The position numbers and the translations under genes are program-made. Shown in pieces: positions 24,662-32,637 of a stretch of DNA of 64,000 nt. Origin of the DNA: K23-9 sp964460665 (GTDB lineage Bacteria; Planctomycetota; Planctomycetia; Pirellulales; Pirellulaceae); contig CAYWSL010000005.1 in NCBI GenBank assembly GCA_964460665.1, positions 20,030-84,029 on the forward strand, read 5' to 3'. A model generated the notes under the pieces. That model searched no databases. It saw nothing but the letters and a program-made list of their open reading frames with translations, and had not been told where the DNA came from. The number at the start of each line of letters is the position of its first letter. The first letter of the stretch is position 1.

Positions 24662-25849
24662 ATGACCCGAATAGCGTATTTTGACTGTTTAAGCGGGATT
24701 AGCGGCGATATGACGCTGGGGGCTCTGATCGATTTGGGGGTGGATCCCGCGGAAATTCAGGCCGCTGTCCAGTCCATGGGGCTGCCAGAGCTGTCGATCA
24801 CGGCCAGCGAAGTCAAAAAATGTGGCTTCCGAGCCGTCCACGTCGACATCCAGCACCCTCCCGAACACGCTCACCGGCACCTGCACCATATCACCGAAAT
24901 GATCGATCGGGCGGACCAGATCGACCCGGCCGCCAAGGACTTGGCCAAGAAGATCTTTGACGAAGTCGCTGTGGCCGAAGCCAAGGTCCATGGGACGACG
25001 ATCAAAAAGGTCCACTTCCACGAAGTCGGAGCGATCGACAGCATTGCCGACATCGTTGGCAGCGCGGTCGCCATGCACCGACTGGGCATTGAAGCGACCA
25101 TCGCGTCGCCAGTTCCGACGGGCACCGGATCGATCACCATCGCGCATGGCCGCGTGAGCGTGCCCGCGCCAGCCACGGCCGAAATCTTACGCGGCGTTCC
25201 TATCGCGCCGTGCGATATCCAGGCTGAACTGACCACGCCCACCGGAGCCGCGATCGTCAAGGCGACAGCGATTCGGTACGGCAGCCTACCAGCAATGACA
25301 ATCGAATCCGTTGGCTACGGCGCCGGCACGATGGACTTGGACGGCCAAGCCAACGTGCTGCGAGTGCTGTTGGGCGAAATTGCAGACGATGACGGCGCGA
25401 CAACCAGCGTCCAATCGGATCGCGTTGTTGTCTTGGAAACCAACGTGGACGATTCGACGCCGGAACAAATGGCGGACTGCGCCGAAAGATTGATGGCGGC
25501 CGGAGCGCTGGATGTCTTTCAAGTTCCCTGCACGATGAAGAAAGGTCGCGCGGCGGTGCTGTTGTCCGTGATCGCACCGGTTGGCCGCGTTGGCAAATTG
25601 GAACAAATTATCTTCCAGCATTCCAGCTCCATCGGGATTCGCCGCTACAGCGTCGACAGACACAAGCTACATCGTGAAAGCCAAACGATCACGACCGAGT
25701 TTGGCGATGTTCGCGGCAAGGTCGTCAGACTTCCCAGCGGCGAAGATCGCTTGACAGTCGAAGACGACGACGCGAAGCGGCTAGCCACCGAAAACGAAAC
25801 CACCACGGCAGCGATCCGCGACGCGGCAACCGCCGCCTGGAAGAAGTAA
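24662..25849 (+). CDS. larC: Nickel pincer cofactor biosynthesis protein LarC
   Basis: LarC inserts nickel into the pyridinium-dithio precursor to complete the nickel pincer nucleotide, the cofactor of lactate racemase and related LarA enzymes. The 395-residue protein carries the family start YFDCLSGISGDMTLGALIDLG, the VHFHEVGAIDSIADIVG motif, and the C-terminal half (ETNVDDSTPEQMADCAERL, FQVPCTMKKGRAAVLLSV). Some lactobacilli encode LarC as two frames joined by frameshifting; here it is a single frame. No larA, larB or larE is in the window. Confidence 0.95.
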   Translation: MTRIAYFDCLSGISGDMTLGALIDLGVDPAEIQAAVQSMGLPELSITASEVKKCGFRAVHVDIQHPPEHAHRHLHHITEMIDRADQIDPAAKDLAKKIFDEVAVAEAKVHGTTIKKVHFHEVGAIDSIADIVGSAVAMHRLGIEATIASPVPTGTGSITIAHGRVSVPAPATAEILRGVPIAPCDIQAELTTPTGAAIVKATAIRYGSLPAMTIESVGYGAGTMDLDGQANVLRVLLGEIADDDGATTSVQSDRVVVLETNVDDSTPEQMADCAERLMAAGALDVFQVPCTMKKGRAAVLLSVIAPVGRVGKLEQIIFQHSSSIGIRRYSVDRHKLHRESQTITTEFGDVRGKVVRLPSGEDRLTVEDDDAKRLATENETTTAAIRDAATAAWKK

Positions 25850-25855
25850 CGCCAA

Positions 25856-26710
25856 TTAGAGCTTTCTTAGCAGCAGGACAGCGCTGTAGCAGACGACGAT
25901 GCCGACGATGGCAGTCCCGAGGTAGAGAATTCGTTTCGCACTACTCATTTTGTGCTGCGCTACGATTTGCGCGATCACAATCACAAATGTGATCGTCACC
26001 ATCTTGAAGGCAATCATGCCGCGAAAACCCCAGTTGTTCAAAAAGAAACGAGCCACCGGGTTTGCTTCGACGGCACCATGCCGCAACAGTAGGTTCGTCA
26101 TCACGATATCCAATACTCCTACCAAAATGAAAACCGAAACCTCGGTCTGCATCGGCAAGTGTCCGGTTAGCAAATGTCGCAACCAAAACGGAATCCGAGA
26201 CGAAGCCGAACTCGATTTCTGATCGCCACCTCCGGGCTTGGTGGATTTTGCTGCCGCCTGAGGTCTTGCGCGCGATGCATCAGGGGCAGCACTTTTTGGC
26301 CTCGCCTTGTTTGTGGGCTGGGCCTTGTGTTTAGGCTGAGCCTTGCGTGTGGGCTGAGCCTTGCGTGTGGGCTGGGCCTTGCGTGTGGGCTGGGCTTTGT
26401 GTGTGGGCTGGGCTTTGTGTGTGGGCTGGGGGCGGCCTTTTGATCCCGGGGGCGTTTTCGGTTTCGGTTGGCTACTGGGCTTTGCCTTGGCAGAACCACC
26501 GCTTGGATTTTTTTTAGGCCGTTTGGGCGTCGGCTGTTTTGGCTGCCGCGAACGCGTAATCTGATCGTACGCTTGCTGCACACACTTAAAGGCCCAGGCG
26601 TCACCGCCAGCGTCAGGATGGTGCTTAGCCGCTTTCTTTCGGTAGGCACGATGGACTTCGTCAGCCGTCGCATCCTTGTCGATCCCTAAGACATGGTATG
26701 GATCTAACAT
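25856..26710 (-). CDS. J-domain protein with Lys/Gln/Pro repeats and C-terminal DUF5658-like membrane domain
   Basis: The 284-residue protein begins at ATG 26710 with MLDPYHVLGIDKDATADEVH, a J domain with the HPD triad at residues 31-33, which would stimulate an Hsp70 ATPase. Residues ~65-190 are basic and disordered. They include about six copies of a six-residue unit (PTHKAQ or PTRKAQ). The last ~110 residues hold three to four membrane helices matching DUF5658 (FILVGVLDIVMTNLLLRHG, then EANPVARFFL and two more helices). This would tether a DnaK co-chaperone to the inner membrane. It converges on larC with 6 bases between the stops. Confidence 0.88.
   Translation of the reverse strand: MLDPYHVLGIDKDATADEVHRAYRKKAAKHHPDAGGDAWAFKCVQQAYDQITRSRQPKQPTPKRPKKNPSGGSAKAKPSSQPKPKTPPGSKGRPQPTHKAQPTHKAQPTRKAQPTRKAQPTRKAQPKHKAQPTNKARPKSAAPDASRARPQAAAKSTKPGGGDQKSSSASSRIPFWLRHLLTGHLPMQTEVSVFILVGVLDIVMTNLLLRHGAVEANPVARFFLNNWGFRGMIAFKMVTITFVIVIAQIVAQHKMSSAKRILYLGTAIVGIVVCYSAVLLLRKL
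26311..26430. repeat. 18-base coding tandem repeat, about six copies
   Basis: Units like GTGTGGGCTGGGCCTTGC recur every 18 bases with a few changes. On the minus strand they encode the PTHKAQ/PTRKAQ repeats of the J-domain protein. The units nearest the plus-strand 3' end are the most alike, which suggests recent expansion. Confidence 0.88.
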
Positions 26711-26785
26711 CAGAAATTGCTTGTTCCTTTTCCGCCAGATCTCTACCAACGAGAGATCCTTTGTGGTGTGCCTGTCGTTTCGCGA

Positions 26786-28261
26786 CTACTTCTTTTTCTT
26801 TTGCTTACCGACGATCACTTTTTGATTTTGTTGGAAGCCTGCTTCATTGCGTTTGGCGACCAGTTGCGTTTGTAGCTTTTTAACGACCGCGGCGTACTCT
26901 GAATTCTTTGCTTGGTTTGTGAATTCGCCGGGATCGTTTTTCAAGTCATACAACTCCAAACCCTTCTCGCCAAAGCCCCACTGAGTGAATCGCCAGTCTT
27001 TGGTGCGAAGCGATTCTCCGCCACTGCGGCTGATCGTGAATGCTTGATCTTTCTTCCAGACAGACGACTCAGTGTCAGTCAGCAGCGGCTTCAGGCTCGT
27101 TCCTTGAAGCGAATCGGGAGCCGACAGGCCGGCCAGTTCGGCGAGAGTCGGATAGAGGTCAACCAGTTCCGTGATCTTTGTGGTTCCGCGGCCGTGTTGA
27201 TCTTTTAGCCACGGCACGCTGATGATAAACGGTACTCGCGTCGCTTCCTCGAATAGGTGCTGCTTTTGGTACTTGTGGTGATGCCCCAATAGGTAGCCGT
27301 GGTCGCTGGTAAATACGACGATCGTATTGTCCGCCAACCCCTTTTCTTTCAGTGCATCTAAGACGCGTCCGACCTGCGCGTCCATGTAAGAAACGCTGGC
27401 GTAGTAGGCCTGAAGCAGGCCTTTGTGTAGCTCAGGCGTCACCCCGTACGTTGTGCTGTTGCGTTTGTAGCCACGAATGATTCCTGGGACGTCTTCCAGG
27501 TCGTCCTCGGGCACAACCGGTGCTTTCATTTCCTCGCGATCGTATAAGTCAAAGTATTTCTTTGGTGCGACCAGGGGAACGTGCGGCCTGACGAAGCCGA
27601 CGGCTAGGAAAAACGGTTTGTCTTTCACTCGGTCCAGGATCTCGATGGCACGATCCACCGCCATTCCATCGGCGTGCTGGCTGTCGCCGCCGGAGCCAAC
27701 GACTCCTGCAAAGGTCTGCGAACCTTTGTCTTTTGGCGACCAGTTCGTTAGTTCTCCGGGGGCATTTTGTTCAGGAGCTTTGATGTTGATCGCTTCGTCC
27801 CAAGACAGCGGGTCGTCGCTTTCCGCGGTGCCGTCGATGATTTCAAACGGAATCCGCATATGATAAATCTTGCTGACTCTTCCCGCGTAATAGCCACTGT
27901 TGCGAAAGGTCTGCGACAGCGTCACCACATCGGGCATGCTACCTCGCAATGTGCCCGCATTGCCCAGCGTCAGATTTGAATACGGGTAAAGGCCGGACAT
28001 GATCGATGCGCGTGACGAACCGCATACCGGGTACTGGCAGTGCATGTTCTGAAACTTCACGCCGCGGTCCGCCAGGCGATCCAAATGAGGAGTCTTGCAC
28101 TGTTTGTGCCCAAAGCCACTAAGAGCAGTATTTAGGTCGTCCGCAATCAGGAACAGTACGTTCGGCTTGTCAGCGTGTGACCGTGTGTCAGCATGTAAGC
28201 GGGACTGCGGGGCCAGCATCGTAGTAAGCAGGCCAAGCAGAATTAGAAAAGTCGTTTTCAT
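26786..28261 (-). CDS. Exported sulfatase, iduronate-2-sulfatase type
   Basis: The 491-residue protein from ATG 28261 has a signal peptide (MKTTFLILLGLLTTMLAPQS). It has the alkaline-phosphatase-fold sulfatase core: metal-binding Asp41-Asp42 (LFLIADDLN), the formylglycine site Cys80 in CGSSR (80-84), and the downstream VVFTSDHGYLLGHHHKYQKQ metal motif. It would hydrolyse sulfate esters on algal or animal polysaccharides in the periplasm. The third residue of the C-x-P-S-R motif is Ser, not Pro/Ala, which is unusual but seen in some related planctomycete enzymes. No anaerobic sulfatase-maturing enzyme or FGE is in the window. Confidence 0.93.
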   Translation of the reverse strand: MKTTFLILLGLLTTMLAPQSRLHADTRSHADKPNVLFLIADDLNTALSGFGHKQCKTPHLDRLADRGVKFQNMHCQYPVCGSSRASIMSGLYPYSNLTLGNAGTLRGSMPDVVTLSQTFRNSGYYAGRVSKIYHMRIPFEIIDGTAESDDPLSWDEAINIKAPEQNAPGELTNWSPKDKGSQTFAGVVGSGGDSQHADGMAVDRAIEILDRVKDKPFFLAVGFVRPHVPLVAPKKYFDLYDREEMKAPVVPEDDLEDVPGIIRGYKRNSTTYGVTPELHKGLLQAYYASVSYMDAQVGRVLDALKEKGLADNTIVVFTSDHGYLLGHHHKYQKQHLFEEATRVPFIISVPWLKDQHGRGTTKITELVDLYPTLAELAGLSAPDSLQGTSLKPLLTDTESSVWKKDQAFTISRSGGESLRTKDWRFTQWGFGEKGLELYDLKNDPGEFTNQAKNSEYAAVVKKLQTQLVAKRNEAGFQQNQKVIVGKQKKKK

Positions 28262-28650
28262 CTTTGATTCTCGTCTAGCCAACAGAGGCACGTCGCGTGG
28301 ATTGCATAGCATACCTTAAGCCGAAATTGACCTGTGCCAAAGCTGGCAAATAACCTCGATTACTTAAACCTCGCAAAACGAATAGCAGCCTTTCAATCGA
28401 GATCAATCACCGTCTGCAGCACTAGGCCGGCGCGTTAGCGGTGTTGGGCTTAGGGCTGACGCGTCCCTGACTCGATTCGTTGGAACACGATTTTCAACGC
28501 GTTGCTGTGAACCTGACGCGCGATGCGGTTGTCGCTTGCGATGTTGAAACGACACCATCGCCACCTTCATGGAGGTCGTCAAACGTCGCGATTTGGTGCT
28601 AAAATCGCCGACAGTCACGCACGACTTCCGCTACGACCAAACCTCGATTT
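28262..28650. other. Intergenic region between divergent genes
   Basis: About 390 bases between the sulfatase start and the HNH-like gene. No coding frame with protein-like composition, no RNA gene and no clear repeat was seen. Confidence 0.4.
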
Positions 28651-28935
28651 ATGTCCGATTCAAAATCTTGTCGACTTTGTGGACGCGTCACCAAGCGTGG
28701 GACGACGGAGCATCACTTGATCCCCAGGACTTGTCATAGCAACAAGTGGTTCAAGCGGACATTTACGCGCGAAGAAATGCGCGAGACGATTTCGGTGTGC
28801 CACGATTGTCACAACGCAATCCACCGATTCATCCCCAAAGAGAAAACCTTGGGGCGTGAATTCAATACAGTGGATGCACTCTTAGCACACAGCGACCTGG
28901 CGACATTTGTCGCCTGGGTACGTAAGCAGAAGTAA
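28651..28935 (+). CDS. Small HNH-like zinc protein
   Basis: The 94-residue product has a CRLCGR knuckle at the N-terminus, an EHHLIPR motif in the middle, and CHDCHNAIHRF near residue 50-60. Together these form the pattern of an HNH endonuclease-like zinc module: two Cys pairs, a general-base His pair, and a metal-binding IH. It is too small to carry a targeting domain. It could be a nuclease or just a DNA-binding zinc module. It lies alone, converging with the lipoprotein gene at 28954. Confidence 0.75.
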   Translation: MSDSKSCRLCGRVTKRGTTEHHLIPRTCHSNKWFKRTFTREEMRETISVCHDCHNAIHRFIPKEKTLGREFNTVDALLAHSDLATFVAWVRKQK

Positions 28936-28953
28936 CCGCAGCTGAACGCTTGG

Positions 28954-29172
28954 TTAAATCACGCCACCATGAGTACGAATGGGGGTCAGGTGACTAGGCG
29001 AATCCATGAACCAGAATCGCTCCCACTCGTCAACGAGCGAACGCAGGTCTTCGGACGTGTACAGCAGTTGCTGAACGCGTCGCTCGGGACGCGGCGAATA
29101 GATCGGCAAGAAGCAACCAACCGTCGAGCTAAGACAGGCGGCTAGAAGAGCAAGTTGAATAAATCGGCGCAT
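28954..29172 (-). CDS. Small lipoprotein
   Basis: A 72-residue product with a lipoprotein signal peptide: Arg-Arg, a hydrophobic stretch (FIQLALLAACLSS) and a lipobox TVGC with Cys20. A good ribosome binding site (GGAGGAA) precedes ATG 29172. The mature ~50 residues are charged (RPERRVQQLLYTSEDLRSLV) and give no family match. It is 60 bases downstream of the HU gene, separated by a 9-bp hairpin. Confidence 0.75.
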   Translation of the reverse strand: MRRFIQLALLAACLSSTVGCFLPIYSPRPERRVQQLLYTSEDLRSLVDEWERFWFMDSPSHLTPIRTHGGVI

Positions 29173-29200
29173 CGAACGTTCCTCCGTGAACGATCACGAT

Positions 29201-29224
29201 GTTTCTGAAAGTTGATTCAGAAAC
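29201..29224 (-). terminator. 9-bp hairpin between HU gene and lipoprotein gene
   Basis: GTTTCTGAA (29201-29209) and TTCAGAAAC (29216-29224) form a perfect stem with a six-base loop, 8 bases after the HU stop on the minus strand. There is no T-run, so it may act as a weak terminator or mRNA-stabilising hairpin. Confidence 0.5.
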
Positions 29225-29232
29225 GGTTGCTT

Positions 29233-29610
29233 TCAGTCGGTGTCCCAACGACCACTATGGTTGCTGGCATCGTCCGACGCATCGGGTTGTTTTGCTTTCA
29301 GTGGATTGCTATCAGATTCCGGTTGGGAATCGTCCAGGTCTCGCACCTTGGCTTCCATGTATTTTCCGGGTTTGAATGTCACGACATGCTTCTTAGGCAC
29401 AATGACTTCAGCGCCAGTGCGTGGGTTTCTCGCCTTGCGAGCCGCCCGCGGCTTGACCTCGAACACACCAAAGTTCCTTAGTTCGATACGACGTTCTCGT
29501 ACCAATGATTCAATGATCGCGTCAAAGGTCTTTTGAACAATTTCTTTGGTCTGCTGCTGAGTCAGGCCGACTTCCTCGGATATCGTTCGCACGATGTCTT
29601 TCTTGGTCAT
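29233..29610 (-). CDS. HU/IHF family DNA-binding protein
   Basis: The 125-residue product has the ~90-residue HU fold: MTKKDIVRTISEEVGLTQQQ, the beta-arm region RRIELRNFGVFEVKPRAARK with the conserved RNPRTG at the arm tip, and VVTFKPGKYM at the end. HU/IHF proteins bend and compact DNA. A ~30-residue acidic, Ser/Asp-rich tail (from residue ~92) is extra. An AGGAG site lies just before the ATG. Whether it is HU or IHF-like cannot be decided. Confidence 0.93.
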   Translation of the reverse strand: MTKKDIVRTISEEVGLTQQQTKEIVQKTFDAIIESLVRERRIELRNFGVFEVKPRAARKARNPRTGAEVIVPKKHVVTFKPGKYMEAKVRDLDDSQPESDSNPLKAKQPDASDDASNHSGRWDTD

Positions 29611-30011
29611 CCTGGCTCCTGCTGGGACGTAGATTCGATTTCGGCGAAGTGCCGTAAACCCTTTGCCAACTTCAACTTAACAATCGCGAAAAGTCTAAGG
29701 AGGCAAATCAGGGCCGTCAACCAGCCCAGAATTACGTCTCAGCTGGGCAACAACGCCGCCACAGCCAAATTCATGTCTTTCCTGGTATCGGCAAGCTAAT
29801 CGCCAGCCTTGAACTAATCCCAATATTCGTCACAAACGTTCCAATTGGTACTAATTGGCTATCTGGAAGCGTACAAATCAGGCTTTTTGAAAGCTCACTT
29901 TGATAGCTTTTGCGGAAAAGACCGGAGGGCTCGTGCCCAATGCCATCTACTTTCGTACCGCAAGGGCGCGAGCCCTCCTGTGATGGGTCGATTTTACGCG
30001 AAGGTAGCTCG
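29611..30011. other. Intergenic region upstream of the HU gene
   Basis: It holds the HU promoter and, at 29924-29978, a large inverted repeat. Nothing else was recognised. Confidence 0.4.
29924..29978. repeat. 15-bp inverted repeat (REP-like) downstream of the S1-domain gene
   Basis: GGAGGGCTCGTGCCC (29924-29938) and GGGCGCGAGCCCTCC (29964-29978) pair over 15 positions with one G-T. The 3' end of the S1-domain gene lies 34 bases away. It could act as a transcription terminator or mRNA-end stem for that gene, but there is no T-run. Confidence 0.6.
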
Positions 30012-31646
30012 CTACCACCGCAGCCCGAATTGTTCGCCGCCGCTGTCGCGGTTGTTGCCGCCTTTTAGTGGACCGGTGTGGGTTGCTTTGACGGCTGGCT
30101 CGCGTGGCGGTTCGATTTCTTCTTCCTTGGTTTCCGTCACAGCCCGTTCGGGTGCTTGCTGAGCCGCCTTCATGGACAAGCCGATTTTCTGTGCGTCGCG
30201 GTCAAACGAAAGCACCTTCACTTCGACTTCTTGTCCTTCGCTGACCATCGTGTCAACGCGGGTCACGCGATGATGAGCGATTTCACTGATGTGGACCAAT
30301 CCTTCGACGCCAGCGGCCAGTCGTACGAAGCAACCGAAGTTTGCGATTCGCGTGACGGTTCCTTTATGAGTCGTGCTGACGGCGAATTCAGCCTCGGCCG
30401 TATCCCAAGGATTGTCTTGCAGGTCACGGAACGACAAACCAATCTTGCCCGTTTCCTTGTCGATCGTATCGACTTGAACGGAGATTTTTTGGCCAACTTC
30501 CAACACTTCGCTGGGATGCTTGACACGTTCCCAGCTGAGTTTGCTGATGTGCACAAGGCCGTCGCAGCCACCAAGGTCGACGAAGGCGCCGAAGTCCTTT
30601 AGCGACCTGACGATACCTTCTAGTTGCTGGCCAGGTTCCAAGGATGCCAACTGTGCCGCACGTTTTTCTTCGCGTTCGCGTTCTAGAATCGCACGACGGC
30701 TGAGCACCAAGTTGCCGCGTTTGACGTTGGCTTCGGTGACCAAGCAAACGAACTTTTGGTCCACGAACTCGCTTAAGTCCTCTACGCGATACTCGGTGAC
30801 TTGGCTGATCGGCATGAACGCTTTGACGCTGCCGACTTTGCATTCCAGTCCGCCAGTGTTATGGCCGGTGACCGTTGCCGTCACGACCGAGCCTTCATCC
30901 AGGTCGCCCCAATCGTTGACTTCGACTGCAGCTCCTGGCAACGTCAGCATGTACAGGCCGTCTTCGCTATTCAGGCCGCGCACCATCACTTCAACCGACT
31001 GACCGGGAACCGGCTCTTCTTCGGTGAACTGAACAAACGGTAGTACGCCTTGGTCTGGGCCGCCCAGCGATACGTAGACGCTATCGGAATGAATCTTGAT
31101 GACTTGTCCGTGAACGCGCTGGCCTTCTTCGAGCGGTTCTTTGCGGTCAGGCATGCCGGCGCCAGCATCCATGATGGCGTCCAAGTCGGTGCCAGCTAGC
31201 TGGGCATCCAATTCGGCTTGGATGTCGTCGGGCAGTTCTTCACGCAAGCTGGGAACGGCGACCTTCACCTTGGGCTTCTTCATCGCGGTGTTGTCACCGG
31301 ACACGCCAGAAGGTTTGACTTTGTGTTTCTTCTTTTTCTTGGCAGGTTTCTTCTGGTCCACCTGCGTGTTCATTAGTGCTTCGGTCGAAACGGTCGGCGA
31401 TGCAGGTTTTGCCACGCCCAAGCCGCGCGCCGCCAACGGCCCGCTCGCACGCGCCAGCGGCGCAGATTTCGCTGCCGGTTGCTGGCCTTCGGCTGCAGCG
31501 GGAGGTTCTGCTTGCGCTGCAGGTTCTACTGGTGTTGCTTGAGCGGCAGTTTCCGCGCTCGCCGCATTGGGTTTTGCTGGCTCCGGCTTGGTGGCGTCAG
31601 CGTTGCCTGGATCGGGTGTGTCAGGATTAGGAGTTCCAGTACTCAT
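30012..31646 (-). CDS. Four-S1-domain RNA-binding protein, ribosomal protein S1-like
   Basis: The 544-residue protein from ATG 31646 has an Ala/Pro/Glu/Lys-rich N-terminal region (~1-145, including a KKKKKHK stretch), then four S1 RNA-binding domains: 'GQRVHGQVIKIHSDSVYVSL', 'GSVVTATVTGHNTGGLECKV', 'GQQLEGIVRSLKDFGAFVDL' and 'KGTVTRIANFGCFVRLAAGV'. The third and fourth have the canonical DGLVHISKLSW/EGLVHISEIAH core. It may be the organism's ribosomal protein S1 (shorter than the six-domain E. coli form) or a related translation/RNA-turnover factor. An in-frame extension to 31895 has no protein-like character and was left out. Confidence 0.88.
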   Translation of the reverse strand: MSTGTPNPDTPDPGNADATKPEPAKPNAASAETAAQATPVEPAAQAEPPAAAEGQQPAAKSAPLARASGPLAARGLGVAKPASPTVSTEALMNTQVDQKKPAKKKKKHKVKPSGVSGDNTAMKKPKVKVAVPSLREELPDDIQAELDAQLAGTDLDAIMDAGAGMPDRKEPLEEGQRVHGQVIKIHSDSVYVSLGGPDQGVLPFVQFTEEEPVPGQSVEVMVRGLNSEDGLYMLTLPGAAVEVNDWGDLDEGSVVTATVTGHNTGGLECKVGSVKAFMPISQVTEYRVEDLSEFVDQKFVCLVTEANVKRGNLVLSRRAILEREREEKRAAQLASLEPGQQLEGIVRSLKDFGAFVDLGGCDGLVHISKLSWERVKHPSEVLEVGQKISVQVDTIDKETGKIGLSFRDLQDNPWDTAEAEFAVSTTHKGTVTRIANFGCFVRLAAGVEGLVHISEIAHHRVTRVDTMVSEGQEVEVKVLSFDRDAQKIGLSMKAAQQAPERAVTETKEEEIEPPREPAVKATHTGPLKGGNNRDSGGEQFGLRW

Positions 31647-31895
31647 CAAATTAGCTTGGCTTGGGAGCGCGAATGAAGTCAGTGGGTAACGCGGAACCGC
31701 CGCGCTGCCGAAGACGATCATTGTAATACGATCGCCGTGTCTTCGGCCCGGCAGTCTAGCAATTCGCGTGTCTCGCCGGTAGTCTTCGCTAAGTGAAGTT
31801 GACGTTAGTTTAGGCATGTAGTTTAGGCCTGCATTTTGCAAGGCTTTCTGCGTTTTGCCTACTTGCAAAGTCCAATACACGGAGTTTACCTGCAA

Positions 31896-32411
31896 ATGCC
31901 CCAGATCTTGTCACATGCCCGCACCGCAATGAACTCGTTTTCGCCCGACCTGGCGACCGCCATCGAGCAGGCCGAATTGCCAGGCCTGGACGAAGGACCA
32001 ACGGACGTGACGCTTCAAAAGCTATTGAAGTCCGCCGAGATCCAGCAGCATCTGGGGGATGCAACACGCCGTTGTCACGACGAATGCATCAGTGGCCTTT
32101 GGTTGCTTGCCGGCGATTTGGACCGCAGCCACACGATCAGCCAAGACATCGGATCATCTGAAGGCAGTTTTCTGCACGGCATCATGCACCGCCGCGAGGG
32201 AGACTTTGGTAACGCCAAGTATTGGTTCCGTCGGGTTGGCGATCATCCTGTCTTCGCGCAGATAGCCGATGAAGCCGGGTCGATCTACTCCAGTCCAACC
32301 GAATTCGTCGACGCTTGCCAAAACGCAAGCTCGCAAGACCAAGTGCTCGCGTGCCAACAGACACAGTGGATCGAATGGCAATGCTTGATGTCCTACATCA
32401 TCGCAGGTTGA
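31896..32411 (+). CDS. Conserved-looking hypothetical protein with a YWFRRVG motif
   Basis: From ATG 31896 the product has 171 residues; ATG 31929 (160 residues) is also possible. A GGAG lies 13 bases before the first. The core reads like a conserved family: LLAGDLDRSHTISQDIGSSE, then SFLHGIMHRREGDFGNAKYW and FRRVGDHPVF. Such sequences appear in several bacterial phyla, as I recall, but no function is known to me. The many His and Arg residues in the HGIMHRREGDF segment suggest a binding or catalytic site. There is no signal peptide. It converges with the giant membrane-protein gene, with the 14-base repeat array between them. Confidence 0.75.
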   Translation: MPQILSHARTAMNSFSPDLATAIEQAELPGLDEGPTDVTLQKLLKSAEIQQHLGDATRRCHDECISGLWLLAGDLDRSHTISQDIGSSEGSFLHGIMHRREGDFGNAKYWFRRVGDHPVFAQIADEAGSIYSSPTEFVDACQNASSQDQVLACQQTQWIEWQCLMSYIIAG

Positions 32412-32443
32412 CCCTTGTCACTGCATCCTACAGCCAGCATCCT

Positions 32444-32627
32444 GGGCTCTGAACTCTGGGNNNNNNNNNNNNNNNNNNNNNNNNNNNNNNNNNNNNNNNN
32501 NNNNNNNNNNNNNNNNNNNNNNNNNNNNNNNNNNNNNNNNNNNNNNNNNNNNNNNNNNNNTCTGAACTCTGGGCTCTGAACTCTGGGCTCTGAACTCTGG
32601 GCTCTGCGTTCTGACCTCTGCGCTCTG
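32444..32627. repeat. 7/14-base tandem repeat array with 100-N gap
   Basis: On the minus strand the heptad CAGAGNN repeats without interruption (CAGAGCC CAGAGTT alternating into a 14-base unit, then degenerate CAGAACG, CAGAGGT and CAGAGCG). The gap at 32461-32560 interrupts it, so the true copy number is unknown. It lies between two convergent genes, about 10 bases beyond the stop of the giant membrane protein. Confidence 0.88.
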
Positions 32628-32637
32628 AAACGTCTCG

